Shown piece by piece: positions 26,253-34,855 of a stretch of DNA of 64,000 nt. The notes beneath the pieces are model-generated. The model saw only the letters and a program-made list of their open reading frames with translations, was not told where the DNA came from and made no database searches. The first letter of the stretch is position 1. Each line of letters begins with the position of its first letter. The stretch is from CABZJG01 sp902512685 (GTDB lineage: Bacteria; Pseudomonadota; Alphaproteobacteria; Rhodobacterales; Rhodobacteraceae): assembly GCA_051201605.1 (NCBI GenBank), contig CP179201.1:1-64000 (forward strand). The letters run 5' to 3'. The position numbers and the translations under genes were made by a program.

Positions 26253-26858
26253 TCACACCCAAGGTCGTTCTGATGATAGTTTTAATTCATAATTATCAAT
26301 TGAACCGACCTTTTCCATGGTGAGACCAATATCGTCCAACCCATTCAACAGGCAGTGCTTTTTGAATGAGTCGACCTCAAATGAATAGACTTCGCCATCC
26401 GATGAAGTCACCGTCTGATCCACTAAGTCAACCTCAATGCGCGCGTTGGAGCCTTTCTCAGCATCTTGCATCAAGGCGTCCACCTGCTCTTTTGGTAAAA
26501 TGATCGGAAGGATCCCGTTTTTAAAGCAGTTGTTGAAAAAGATATCTGCAAAGCTTGTTGAGATAACGCAGCGAATACCAAAATCCTTGATTGCCCAAGG
26601 AGCATGTTCTCTTGAAGATCCACAGCCAAAATTATCACCGGCAACCAATATTTCAGCGTTTCTGTATTGCGGTTTGTTCAACACAAAATCAGGTTTTTCG
26701 CTGCGGTCATCATCATAGCGCATCTCATCAAACAGGTTCACACCCAAGCCAGAGCGCTTGATGGTTTTCAAAAACACCTTGGGAATAATCATATCCGTGT
26801 CGATGTTAATTAAGGGCATTGGTGCCGCAATGCCGCTAAGTTTTTCAAACTTATCCAT
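26253..26858 (-). CDS. leuD: 3-isopropylmalate dehydratase, small subunit
   Basis: LeuD is the swivel-domain subunit of isopropylmalate isomerase, working with LeuC. It is 201 aa. It begins MDKFEKLSGIAAPMPLINIDTD, has the typical DMIIPKVFLK, the GCGSSREHAPWAIKDFG core and the NCFKNGILPI motif. It starts one base into the leuC stop (TAATG overlap), so the two subunits are translationally coupled. Confidence 0.97.
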   Translation of the reverse strand: MDKFEKLSGIAAPMPLINIDTDMIIPKVFLKTIKRSGLGVNLFDEMRYDDDRSEKPDFVLNKPQYRNAEILVAGDNFGCGSSREHAPWAIKDFGIRCVISTSFADIFFNNCFKNGILPIILPKEQVDALMQDAEKGSNARIEVDLVDQTVTSSDGEVYSFEVDSFKKHCLLNGLDDIGLTMEKVGSIDNYELKLSSERPWV

Positions 26859-28264
26859 TATATAAGCTCCCGAACATCTGTCAGTTTTCCTGTTACCGCA
26901 GCTGCAGCGGCCATTGCCGGGGACATCAGATGGGTGCGCCCACCTCGGCCCTGACGGCCTTCGAAATTCCGATTGGAGGTTGCTGCACAGCGCTCACCAG
27001 GTGCAAGCTGATCTGGGTTCATCGCAAGACACATGGAACAGCCTGCCAAGCGCCACTCAAAGCCTGCCTCCAAAAAGATATCCGCCAGGCCCTCTTCTTC
27101 TGCCTGTGCTCGCACCAGACCTGATCCGGGAACCACCATTGCCCGCATACCGTTTTTAATTTTCTTGCCCTTCAAAATCTCTGCAGCAGCGCGCAAATCT
27201 TCAATCCTGCCGTTTGTGCATGATCCTATGAACACGGTATCAATTTCAACTTCCGACAACGGCGTTCCAGAATGTAGACCCATATATTCCAAGGATCGCG
27301 CCACGGCATCCACTTTACCACCGTCAAAATCCGAAGGCTCAGGAACGCTGGCGGTGATCGGCAAAACATCTTCGGGCGATGTTCCCCAAGTAACCACGGG
27401 CGCAATATCTTCGCCCTTGATTGTGACAACCTTGTCAAAATGGGCTCCGTCATCTGAAAATAAGGTTTTCCAATAGGCAAGTGCTGCTTCCCAATCGGCC
27501 CCCTTTGGAGCATGCGCGCGGCCCTTGCAATATTCGAACGTCTTTTCATCCGGCGCAATAAGCCCAGCGCGTGCGCCGCCTTCAATTGCCATATTACAAA
27601 CAGTCATGCGACCTTCCATCGACAACTCGCGGATTGCTTGCCCGCAATATTCGATTACATAGCCGGTACCGCCAGCCGTGCCGGTTTCACCAATGACAGA
27701 AAGTGTGATGTCTTTTGCGGTCACTCCGGGTCGAAGCTGACCAGTGACTTCCACTTTCATATTTTTTGATTTCTTCTGGATGAGCGTCTGCGTGGCCAGA
27801 ACATGTTCCACTTCAGATGTGCCGATCCCATGGGCCAATGCGCCGAATGCGCCGTGGGTAGCCGTATGGCTATCACCACAAACAACGGTCATGCCCGGCA
27901 ATGTCCATCCTTGTTCAGGGCCGACAATATGTACAATCCCCTGGCGGACATCAGAAACAGGATAGTAATGGATCCCAAAATCTTTTGCGTTTTTATCCAG
28001 TGCTTCGACCTGAATACGGCTTTCTTCGTTATCAATGCCTTTGGCTCGATCCAATGTGGTCGGAACGTTGTGATCTGGCACCGCAATGGTTTTTTCCGGC
28101 GCACGCACCGCACGGTTGGCCATGCGCAACCCTTCAAAAGCCTGAGGGCTTGTAACCTCATGAACCAAATGGCGATCAATATACAAAAGACAGGTTCCGT
28201 CTTCTGAGCTATGGGCGACATGCGCGTCCCAGATTTTATCATAGAGTGTTTTCGGGGCGGTCAT
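26858..28264 (-). CDS. leuC: 3-isopropylmalate dehydratase, large subunit
   Basis: LeuC is the aconitase-type [4Fe-4S] subunit that interconverts 2- and 3-isopropylmalate with LeuD. It is 468 aa. Cluster-ligating cysteines lie in GSCTNGR and in CSMCLAMNPDQL. The conserved GDSHTATHGAFGALAHGIGTSE and SNRNFEGRQG are present. The ribosome site GGGAGAGGA precedes the ATG. Its leader contains a possible 29-codon ORF and a good promoter. Confidence 0.97.
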   Translation of the reverse strand: MTAPKTLYDKIWDAHVAHSSEDGTCLLYIDRHLVHEVTSPQAFEGLRMANRAVRAPEKTIAVPDHNVPTTLDRAKGIDNEESRIQVEALDKNAKDFGIHYYPVSDVRQGIVHIVGPEQGWTLPGMTVVCGDSHTATHGAFGALAHGIGTSEVEHVLATQTLIQKKSKNMKVEVTGQLRPGVTAKDITLSVIGETGTAGGTGYVIEYCGQAIRELSMEGRMTVCNMAIEGGARAGLIAPDEKTFEYCKGRAHAPKGADWEAALAYWKTLFSDDGAHFDKVVTIKGEDIAPVVTWGTSPEDVLPITASVPEPSDFDGGKVDAVARSLEYMGLHSGTPLSEVEIDTVFIGSCTNGRIEDLRAAAEILKGKKIKNGMRAMVVPGSGLVRAQAEEEGLADIFLEAGFEWRLAGCSMCLAMNPDQLAPGERCAATSNRNFEGRQGRGGRTHLMSPAMAAAAAVTGKLTDVRELI

Positions 28265-28313
28265 CTTAATCCTCTCCCGTGTTGTGGTCTGTTCAAGTGA
28301 AAATCTTTTAGAC

Positions 28314-28403
28314 TTATACTCGGGCTATAAACGTTGTCATAGCACCGAAAAACCGCCATGGCAGCCGCGCCTGATCATCCATATCGAATATGCGAGTCAT
28401 CAT
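28314..28403 (-). CDS. Candidate 29-codon ORF in the leuC leader
   Basis: On the minus strand an ATG-ATG at 28403 opens a 29-codon frame starting MMTRIFDMDDQARLPWRFF and ending with TAA 50 bases before leuC. There is no ribosome site. The promoter upstream predicts transcription starting at or next to the first A of the ATG, so translation could be leaderless. It contains one Leu codon only, so it is not a classical leucine attenuator. It may be a conserved small protein or an upstream regulatory ORF; no family is recognised. Confidence 0.35.
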   Translation of the reverse strand: MMTRIFDMDDQARLPWRFFGAMTTFIARV

Positions 28404-28409
28404 ACAACA

Positions 28410-28438
28410 TTATTATGCGCAAAAATTCGCGGCTTCAA
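28410..28438 (-). promoter_or_regulatory. Promoter of the leuC-leuD-leuB group
   Basis: On the minus strand TTGAAG (28433-28438) and TAATAA (28410-28415) are exactly 17 bases apart. The predicted start is near 28403-28404, giving a leuC leader of about 140 nt. Confidence 0.55.
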
Positions 28439-28566
28439 GTTTTGCAGTAAAAAAGATCCCTATCGGCTGAATTAAATCTTCCCATGGGTGCAAAGCAGCC
28501 CCTTTCCCAACCTATACTAATTTTCAACTTACTGCTCAGTATTTGAAAACTCTTGTCAGACTATCA

Positions 28567-28595
28567 TTGAGATTTCAACAAACCGATGCTAAAAT
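28567..28595 (+). promoter_or_regulatory. Promoter of the rsfS-rlmH group
   Basis: TTGAGA (28567-28572) and TAAAAT (28590-28595) are exactly 17 bases apart, the best vegetative promoter in this gap. Transcription from about 28602 would begin just before a small ACCCC/GGGGT hairpin and give a leader of about 47 nt to the CTG at 28649. Confidence 0.6.
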
Positions 28596-28648
28596 GTGAA
28601 TAACCCCAGCGTCGGGGGTAGCGGCGCAAAACTTAAGGAGGGAAAGTC

Positions 28649-29062
28649 CTGACACTATCTGTCGATGCAGTTCCTGCTGCAGCCCGGCCTTCAATATTGC
28701 CTGAAGCGCCCCAAGGGGTAACAAGCGAAACGCTGTTAACCCAGATTGTTGAATCTCTGACTAATGACAAAGCTGAAGAGCTCGTGCAAATCGATCTGCG
28801 CGGTAAAACGGCTATTGGTGATTATATGGTCATTGCCTCCGGCAGATCATCTCGTCAGGTTATAGCAATTTGTGAAAAACTTGCCGACCGCTTGAAAGAA
28901 GCTCTGGGTCACCGTGTGCTACTTGAAGGCAAAACCACCGGTGATTGGATCGTGGTTGATGCAGGTGATGTTATAGTTCATGTGTTCCGACCCGAGGTGC
29001 GCGCATTTTACCAGCTGGAAAAAATGTGGATGCCGGTTGGGGTTGACCCAAAAAACGCCTGA
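28649..29062 (+). CDS. rsfS: Ribosome silencing factor RsfS, probably with a CTG start
   Basis: RsfS binds ribosomal protein uL14 and blocks subunit joining when nutrients are short. The core DKAEELVQIDLRGKTAIGDYM, GDWIVVDAGDVIVHVF and FYQLEKMW is unmistakable. The only standard start, TTG at 28697, has no ribosome site. A strong AAGGAGGG (28635-28642) stands 6-7 bases before an in-frame CTG at 28649, adding LTLSVDAVPAAARPSI, which resembles N-termini I associate with Rhodobacterales RsfS. The promoter at 28567 also fits this start. The product would be 137 aa. The 384 bases back to leuC hold the two divergent promoters and the leader ORF. Confidence 0.9.
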   Translation: MTLSVDAVPAAARPSILPEAPQGVTSETLLTQIVESLTNDKAEELVQIDLRGKTAIGDYMVIASGRSSRQVIAICEKLADRLKEALGHRVLLEGKTTGDWIVVDAGDVIVHVFRPEVRAFYQLEKMWMPVGVDPKNA

Positions 29063-29073
29063 AGAGGCTAAAT

Positions 29074-29544
29074 ATGCGGGTGTCTATTTACGCTGTCGGA
29101 CGACTTCGCTCCGGCCCTGAAAGAGCTCTGATCGACGATTATAAAAACCGGTTTGATAAAAGCGGGCGGGTTTTGGGGCTTGGGCCTTTGACAATTCAAG
29201 AGGTCGAGGACAAGAAAAAAATCGGCAAGCCTGCCGAAGCCAAGCTGTTACAACAGGCAATTCCAAACGGTACAAACATCTGCGGCCTTGACGAGCGCGC
29301 AAAAATGATAAGTTCTGTTGAATTTGCAGGCCTCCTTGCCACTCTTCGCGATCAGGGGGTTGCCAATTTGGGGTTTGTTATCGGCGGTGCTGACGGTCTA
29401 GATGAGGGGCTGAAAAAGTCATTCAACCAAAGCATTTCTTTTGGAAAAATGGTTTGGCCACATATGTTGGTCAGAGCCATGCTTTGTGAACAACTTTATC
29501 GAGCGGCTTCAATACTTGCAGGCGCTCCATATCACCGAGAATAG
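29074..29544 (+). CDS. rlmH: 23S rRNA pseudouridine-1915 N3-methyltransferase
   Basis: RlmH is a SPOUT-fold methyltransferase that modifies pseudouridine 1915 in helix 69 of 23S rRNA. It is 156 aa, normal. The SAM-binding trefoil knot is shown by FVIGGADGLDE and the C-terminal MLCEQLYRAASILAGAPYHR. It lies 11 bases after rsfS and both act on the large ribosomal subunit; this pairing is widely conserved. Confidence 0.97.
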   Translation: MRVSIYAVGRLRSGPERALIDDYKNRFDKSGRVLGLGPLTIQEVEDKKKIGKPAEAKLLQQAIPNGTNICGLDERAKMISSVEFAGLLATLRDQGVANLGFVIGGADGLDEGLKKSFNQSISFGKMVWPHMLVRAMLCEQLYRAASILAGAPYHRE

Positions 29545-29642
29545 TCTTGATATGAGAACAACATGTAAAACTGAAGCCTTCATAGGCCTTGCACCAAAGA
29601 TTTATCCCAAATAAATCCTAAACAAGCAAAAAGGATTTTCTA

Positions 29643-31166
29643 ATGCCGCCCAAACCTGTCGTTCTCTGTATCCTTGATGGCTGGGGTGTAGGTGATACCA
29701 AAAAGGGCAATGCGCCCGCTCTGGCGCATACCCCCACATTCGACAGAATTATGCGTGATTTTCCAAATTCTACGCTCATTACGCATGGGCCGGATGTGGG
29801 TCTTCCAACTGGGCAAATGGGAAATTCGGAAGTTGGCCATATGAATATTGGTGCGGGCCGCGTGGTTGCGATGGACTTGGGTCAGATTGATCTGGCAATT
29901 GAGTCCGGCGCGTTTGAAAAAAACCCGTCCCTGATTTCATTCATAAACACCCTGAAAGAAACAGGCGGCACAGCGCATTTAATGGGCGTGGTTTCTGATG
30001 GCGGGGTCCATGGCCATATTTCCCACCTTTCGGCAGCCCTTCAGGCACTCAACGCTGCTGAAATTCCAACTGTCCTGCATCTGATTACCGATGGACGGGA
30101 TGTTCCGCCCAGTTCTGCAGTGGGTTATTTGCAAAGCCTGAAGGAACAATTGCCGGTTGGAGTTAAAATTGGCACCCTTATCGGGCGGTACTATGCGATG
30201 GACCGCGATAATCGGTGGGAACGGGTGAAAACCGCCCACGATGCGATTATTCACGGCACCTCTCAGTCCAAGGCAGCAACCACGCATGACGCCGTTGAGC
30301 AGGCTTATGGTTCAAGCTTGAGTGATGAATTTATCCCAGCCACGGTTTTGGGCGACTACAAAGGGGCCAATAATGGGGATGGTGTTTTCTTCCTTAACTT
30401 CCGTGCAGATCGGGCCAGAGAGATATTAAGCGCGCTTGCAGATCCGGGATTTGACGCATTTCCAACTGACAAGCGCCCCAGATGGGCCTCTGTGCTGGGC
30501 ATGGTCAATTATTCTAATCAGCATGACGAATTTATGAGCACCTGCTTTCCAAAACAAAAGATTGTGAACACATTAGGAGCATGGGTGGCGCAGCATGGAA
30601 AACGTCAGTTTCGCTTAGCCGAAACAGAAAAATACCCGCATGTGACGTTTTTTCTAAATGGTGGAAAAGAGCCGCCAGAAAATAATGAAGAGCGGTTTAT
30701 GCCGAAGTCACCCGCCGTAGCCACCTATGATATGCAACCTGAAATGTCGGCGCCAGCTGTGACCAAAAGCTTTGTTGCAGCAATTGAAAACCGATATGAC
30801 TTAATCATCACCAACTTTGCAAATCCGGATATGGTGGGTCATACTGGTGATCTAGAGGCTGCTAAAAAGGCCTGCTCTGCTGTTGATGCCGGTATGGCCG
30901 AGATCATGAAAGCGCTTGAAAAGACCGGTGGAACGATGATTTTAACCGCTGACCATGGGAATTGTGAAGTGATGATAGACCCTGAAACCGGCGCGCCACA
31001 TACGGCACATACTTTGAACCCTGTGCCGGTCGCGCTTGTTGGGGCATCACCGGATGTCGGCCTGCGTGATGGTGGGCGGTTGGCGGACCTTGCGCCGACC
31101 CTACTGGACCTCATGCAACTTGACGCGCCTGAGGAAATGACTGGAAAGAGCCTGTTAACGCGATGA
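29643..31166 (+). CDS. gpmI: 2,3-bisphosphoglycerate-independent phosphoglycerate mutase
   Basis: A glycolytic and gluconeogenic enzyme of the alkaline-phosphatase superfamily that interconverts 3- and 2-phosphoglycerate with two Mn ions. It is 507 aa. The N-terminal metal site is LCILDGWG, the catalytic serine is in MGNSEVGHMNIGAGR, and further metal ligands are in NFANPDMVGHTGD and LTADHGNCE. It overlaps envC by 4 bases (ATGA). Confidence 0.97.
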   Translation: MPPKPVVLCILDGWGVGDTKKGNAPALAHTPTFDRIMRDFPNSTLITHGPDVGLPTGQMGNSEVGHMNIGAGRVVAMDLGQIDLAIESGAFEKNPSLISFINTLKETGGTAHLMGVVSDGGVHGHISHLSAALQALNAAEIPTVLHLITDGRDVPPSSAVGYLQSLKEQLPVGVKIGTLIGRYYAMDRDNRWERVKTAHDAIIHGTSQSKAATTHDAVEQAYGSSLSDEFIPATVLGDYKGANNGDGVFFLNFRADRAREILSALADPGFDAFPTDKRPRWASVLGMVNYSNQHDEFMSTCFPKQKIVNTLGAWVAQHGKRQFRLAETEKYPHVTFFLNGGKEPPENNEERFMPKSPAVATYDMQPEMSAPAVTKSFVAAIENRYDLIITNFANPDMVGHTGDLEAAKKACSAVDAGMAEIMKALEKTGGTMILTADHGNCEVMIDPETGAPHTAHTLNPVPVALVGASPDVGLRDGGRLADLAPTLLDLMQLDAPEEMTGKSLLTR

Positions 31167-32314
31167 CTTGGATCAAAATGACACTATTGTGCGCGCAGCT
31201 CTTTGGCGTCATTTTCGCAACCGCGGCCCAAGCCCAAACAGATTTGATATCATCAGCCCAAGAGGCGACGAAAAAGCTTGATCAAGCCTCAATTGAATTG
31301 GTGGCGGCCTATAGCGCCAAAAACCGAGTGGCCGCATTGACCAAAACAATTCGTGCCTTTGAGTTGGGCTCGGCATCCGTGCGGCAAGGGCTGCGCCGAA
31401 TAGCGATTAAAAAAGCGCAGGTTTCCGCGAAGATAAACCAACAAGAGCTGGAAACAAGCCGGCTGATTGGCATCCTATACAGCATCAATAAAACACCCCA
31501 ATTTCAATATCTAGTCCATCCAGACGGGGCATTAAAAACAGCAAGAGCTGGTATGATTGTGGCCGATATTCTACCAGCCTTGCAGCACAGCATCGCGCCC
31601 CTGAAACAAAACCTTGAAGACTTAAAGGTTTTGAACCAACTTCAGGAAAAAACGCAAGACGCTCTGAACACGGGTCTTTTAGATTTGCAGCAAGCCCGCT
31701 CTGCCTTGTCCCAAGCGATCGCAAAAAGAACAGAGCTTCCGCAGAGGTTTATTGAAGATCCGGCAAAAACCGCCCTGCTGGTGGCTGCCTCACAAAGCCT
31801 AGCTGATTTTTTAAAGGGCCTAGAGATCACTGCAGCGCAGATAGTTGATGGCTCTTTGCCTGATATAACAAATCGCAAAGGGAATTTGCCCCTGCCCGTT
31901 TTGGGCAGAGTGCTGCGGCATTTTAACGAAGCCGACGCTGCCGGTATAAAACGACCGGGGGTGGTTATTGCAACAGCACCGGGGGCCATCGTCACCAGCC
32001 CAACCGCAGCAACAGTGCGCTACCGCGGAGAGTTGCTGGATTATGGATTGGTTTCTATTCTTGAGCCGCAAGCCGACATCTTGATTGTAATTGCGGGTAT
32101 GGGGGTGGTTTATGGTGATATTGGCGATGTTCTTCCCGCCGGTAGCCCTGTCGGGCTTGTAGGCGGTAACGCAAGCCCAGAGTTCACAACCGCGCTAACA
32201 AAGTCGAACACGGCTAGCGATCGTTCTGAAACGCTCTATATAGAGATAAGAAAAAACAAAACGCCGCAGGACCCGCTTGATTGGTTCCAACAGGTAAAGG
32301 AAGACCCGTTATGA
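31163..32314 (+). CDS. EnvC-like murein hydrolase activator (degenerate M23)
   Basis: A 383-aa exported protein with a signal peptide of about 25 residues ending AQAQT. A long coiled-coil-forming region spans about residues 26-200. A C-terminal LytM/M23 domain follows (GVVIATAPGAIVTSPTAATV to GSPVGLVGG). The zinc-ligand histidines of active M23 peptidases are not seen, as in EnvC, which activates amidases at the division site rather than cutting murein itself. It is coupled by 4-base overlaps to gpmI and ctpA. The symbol is left blank because the partner amidase is unknown. Confidence 0.85.
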   Translation: MTWIKMTLLCAQLFGVIFATAAQAQTDLISSAQEATKKLDQASIELVAAYSAKNRVAALTKTIRAFELGSASVRQGLRRIAIKKAQVSAKINQQELETSRLIGILYSINKTPQFQYLVHPDGALKTARAGMIVADILPALQHSIAPLKQNLEDLKVLNQLQEKTQDALNTGLLDLQQARSALSQAIAKRTELPQRFIEDPAKTALLVAASQSLADFLKGLEITAAQIVDGSLPDITNRKGNLPLPVLGRVLRHFNEADAAGIKRPGVVIATAPGAIVTSPTAATVRYRGELLDYGLVSILEPQADILIVIAGMGVVYGDIGDVLPAGSPVGLVGGNASPEFTTALTKSNTASDRSETLYIEIRKNKTPQDPLDWFQQVKEDPL

Positions 32315-33642
32315 AAAAATTTGTTCTTGCCGCTAGTTTAGGCTGTGGTCTTGGGATTTGGGCAGCAATCCAGTTCACGGGGCCCGTTCTGGCACAAAGC
32401 AATGCAGATAAGGCCTCGGTCTATGAGCAATTGGATCTTTTTGGAGATATTTTTGAACGTATTCGCGCGCAATATGTCGAAGAGGTTGATGACGCGGATT
32501 TAATCGAAGCCGCCATCAACGGTATGCTGACGTCGCTTGATCCCCATTCCAGCTATTTATCGCCAAAAGATGCAGAAGAAATGCGCTTTCAAACCCGGGG
32601 TGAGTTTGGCGGGTTGGGAATTGAGGTGACTCAACAGGACGGTTTCGTAAAAGTGGTCTCGCCAATAGATGACACACCAGCAGATGCGGCTGGCATTGAG
32701 GCCGGTGATTTTATCACCCATGTAGACGGCCAAAGTGTTCTTGGCCTTACGCTAGATGAAGCTGTTGAAATGATGCGCGGGCCGAAAGGTTCGGAAATTA
32801 TCATTACAGTCGTACGCGAAGGCGAAGATGAGCCTTTCGATGTTTCGATTATTCGCGACACCATAAAACTTACCGCTGTGCGGGTCCGCACAGAAGGTCA
32901 AACAGTGGTGTTAAGGGTGACGACCTTTAATGATCAAACCTATCCAAACCTGTCTGACGGCATTGAAGAATATGTCGAAGAAGCGGGCGGTATCGAAAAT
33001 GTAAACGGCTTTGTTTTGGATTTGCGCAATAATCCGGGTGGTTTGCTGTCTCAGGCAATTAAAGTCTCTGATGCCTTTTTGGAAAAAGGTGAAATCGTCT
33101 CGACCCGTGGGCGCGATCCTCAGGATGGTGACCGTTATAATGCCACGCCGGATGATCTTGCCTTTGGCAAACCGATTGTGGTGTTGATAAATGGCGGTTC
33201 TGCCTCTGCCTCAGAAATTGTCGCAGGCGCTTTGCAAGATCACCGCCGCGCCATCGTCGTGGGAACCAAAAGCTTTGGTAAGGGATCTGTGCAAACGGTT
33301 ATGCCGCTGCGCGATGATGCCGCCATGCGCTTGACCACTGCGCGGTATTATACCCCTTCTGGGCGATCAATTCAGGCGCTGGGCGTTTCGCCCGATATTG
33401 TTGTCGAACAGCCACGCCGCAAGCTTGATGAGGATGACAGCGATTCGACACGTAGAGGCCGCAGCGAAGCTGATCTAAGGGGTTCGTTGGACAATGACAG
33501 CCTAAGCGAAGATGAAATCCGCCAGATTGAAGCAGATCGTGATGAAGCCGAGCGCGCAGCACAACTGCGTGAAGATGATTACCAATTGGCCTATGCGATC
33601 GACTTACTTAAGGGTTTGACAGCTCTGTCTTTGCGAGAGTGA
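32311..33642 (+). CDS. ctpA: Carboxyl-terminal processing protease (S41 family)
   Basis: A 443-aa periplasmic serine protease with a signal or anchor sequence (residues about 3-30, ending VLAQS). A PDZ domain follows around FGGLGIEVTQQDGFVKVVSP. The catalytic S41 core has NGGSASASEIVAGALQD with the nucleophile serine and GTKSFGKGSVQT with the general-base lysine. An acidic, charged C-terminal region follows. It overlaps the envC-like gene by 4 bases. Such proteases typically trim cell-wall hydrolases or their regulators, which fits the neighbour. The ATG at 32311 has an AAGGAAG ribosome site. Confidence 0.94.
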   Translation: MKKFVLAASLGCGLGIWAAIQFTGPVLAQSNADKASVYEQLDLFGDIFERIRAQYVEEVDDADLIEAAINGMLTSLDPHSSYLSPKDAEEMRFQTRGEFGGLGIEVTQQDGFVKVVSPIDDTPADAAGIEAGDFITHVDGQSVLGLTLDEAVEMMRGPKGSEIIITVVREGEDEPFDVSIIRDTIKLTAVRVRTEGQTVVLRVTTFNDQTYPNLSDGIEEYVEEAGGIENVNGFVLDLRNNPGGLLSQAIKVSDAFLEKGEIVSTRGRDPQDGDRYNATPDDLAFGKPIVVLINGGSASASEIVAGALQDHRRAIVVGTKSFGKGSVQTVMPLRDDAAMRLTTARYYTPSGRSIQALGVSPDIVVEQPRRKLDEDDSDSTRRGRSEADLRGSLDNDSLSEDEIRQIEADRDEAERAAQLREDDYQLAYAIDLLKGLTALSLRE

Positions 33643-33671
33643 TCTGGCGCTGGTTGAAAACAGCAGGGCCC

Positions 33672-33712
33672 AAACCTAGGGTTTTTTTAGAAGGAAGGCG
33701 AACGGCCTTTTA
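33672..33712 (+). terminator. Two tandem terminator-like hairpins after ctpA
   Basis: AAACC-TAG-GGTTT (33672-33684) runs into TTTT, and 10 bases on AAGGC-GAACG-GCCTT (33695-33709) runs into TTT. Each stem is only 5 bp, but both have T-tails and together they would separate the rsfS-ctpA transcript from rppH. Confidence 0.5.
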
Positions 33713-33809
33713 GAGACCTTTGTTTTCAAGCACTCGGGAATTGCTAATCAAATGGCCATCTCTTAAAGAGAGGTCGCTAGACTGTATATGAAATAGAAGC
33801 GAGCCAAAC

Positions 33810-34316
33810 ATGACCACAGATGAGCATGATGCCTTACCCTATCGATTGAATGTTGGCATAATGCTTATCAATCCCGAAGGTCTTGTTTTTGTAGGCCAGC
33901 GGCGCGACAACCACACAGATGCCTGGCAAATGCCGCAGGGCGGAATAGATGACGGCGAAAATCCTAAACAGGCTGCATTGCGCGAACTCTATGAAGAAAC
34001 CGGCGTTCCCGAAAACTTGGTTCAAATACTCGCGGTCTCAAAAGACTGGGTGAGCTATGACCTCCCAAAAGACCTCATCAGCCAGCTTTGGGGGGGCCGT
34101 TTTCGGGGGCAAAAACAAAAATGGTATATCATGCGCTTTTTGGGCTCAGATGCCGAGGTGAATATACAAACCGAAACACCTGAATTTTCAGCTTGGAAAT
34201 GGATATCTCCCAACGCTCTTGTTGAGAATATTGTTCCATTTAAGAAACCCGTTTACCAAAAGGTTCTAAATGAATTTTCCGATGTTCTTTTATCGTTGAG
34301 CGCGAATAATCCATGA
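33810..34316 (+). CDS. rppH: RNA 5'-pyrophosphohydrolase
   Basis: RppH removes pyrophosphate from the 5' end of triphosphorylated RNA and starts mRNA decay. It is 168 aa. The Nudix box is complete at residues 44-66 with E50, R58, E59, E62, E63 and G65. The N-terminus YRLNVGIMLIN and the later LWGGRFRGQKQKWYIMRF are characteristic of RppH rather than of other Nudix enzymes. It overlaps idi by 4 bases. Confidence 0.94.
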   Translation: MTTDEHDALPYRLNVGIMLINPEGLVFVGQRRDNHTDAWQMPQGGIDDGENPKQAALRELYEETGVPENLVQILAVSKDWVSYDLPKDLISQLWGGRFRGQKQKWYIMRFLGSDAEVNIQTETPEFSAWKWISPNALVENIVPFKKPVYQKVLNEFSDVLLSLSANNP

Positions 34317-34855
34317 ATGTGATGGTTCCAGCCTGGGTTAATGGCAAATTGACACCTGTTGAAAAGCTAAAGGCTCACCAAGATGGCCTTCTTCACAAAG
34401 CAGTGTCGGTTTTTATGATTTGCGGTACATCTATTTTAATTCAAAGACGGGCAATGGAAAAATATCATACCCCCGGATTATGGGCCAATACCTGCTGCAC
34501 CCACCCATTTTGGGACGAGCCCGCTTTGCATTGCGCAAAGCGTAGGATTAAAGACGAGCTTGGAATTTTTGATTGCCGGCCTGTTTTTCAGGATGAGATT
34601 GAGTATCGCGCCGATGTCGATAATGGTTTGACAGAACATGAGCGCGTTTCGGTGTTTTCCATTCATGTTGAAACTCCGCCCCCTATGGATCTCAACCCAG
34701 ACGAGGTGATGGAGGTCAGATGGATTAACTATCACGCGTTAAAAGCTGAAGTTCAGACCGATCCAGATAAATTCACCCCTTGGTTAAAAATATATCTAAA
34801 CGAGCATTCCGATCGTATTTTTGATACCAAGCTTTTAAAGTCTGAAACCCATTAA
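34313..34855 (+). CDS. idi: Isopentenyl-diphosphate delta-isomerase, type 1
   Basis: Idi interconverts isopentenyl and dimethylallyl diphosphate, feeding quinone, carotenoid and other isoprenoid synthesis. It is a 180-aa Nudix-fold protein. The catalytic cysteine region NTCCTHP is at residues 59-65 and the second active-site region is in VMEVRWI. In phototrophic relatives idi often lies with carotenoid or bacteriochlorophyll genes; here it is translationally coupled to rppH (ATGA). No photosynthesis gene is in the window. Confidence 0.93.
   Translation: MNVMVPAWVNGKLTPVEKLKAHQDGLLHKAVSVFMICGTSILIQRRAMEKYHTPGLWANTCCTHPFWDEPALHCAKRRIKDELGIFDCRPVFQDEIEYRADVDNGLTEHERVSVFSIHVETPPPMDLNPDEVMEVRWINYHALKAEVQTDPDKFTPWLKIYLNEHSDRIFDTKLLKSETH

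Noticed and set aside
28314..28403. Leucine attenuator peptide for leuCDB
   Set aside because: Only one Leu codon in 29 and no terminator/antiterminator pair before leuC.
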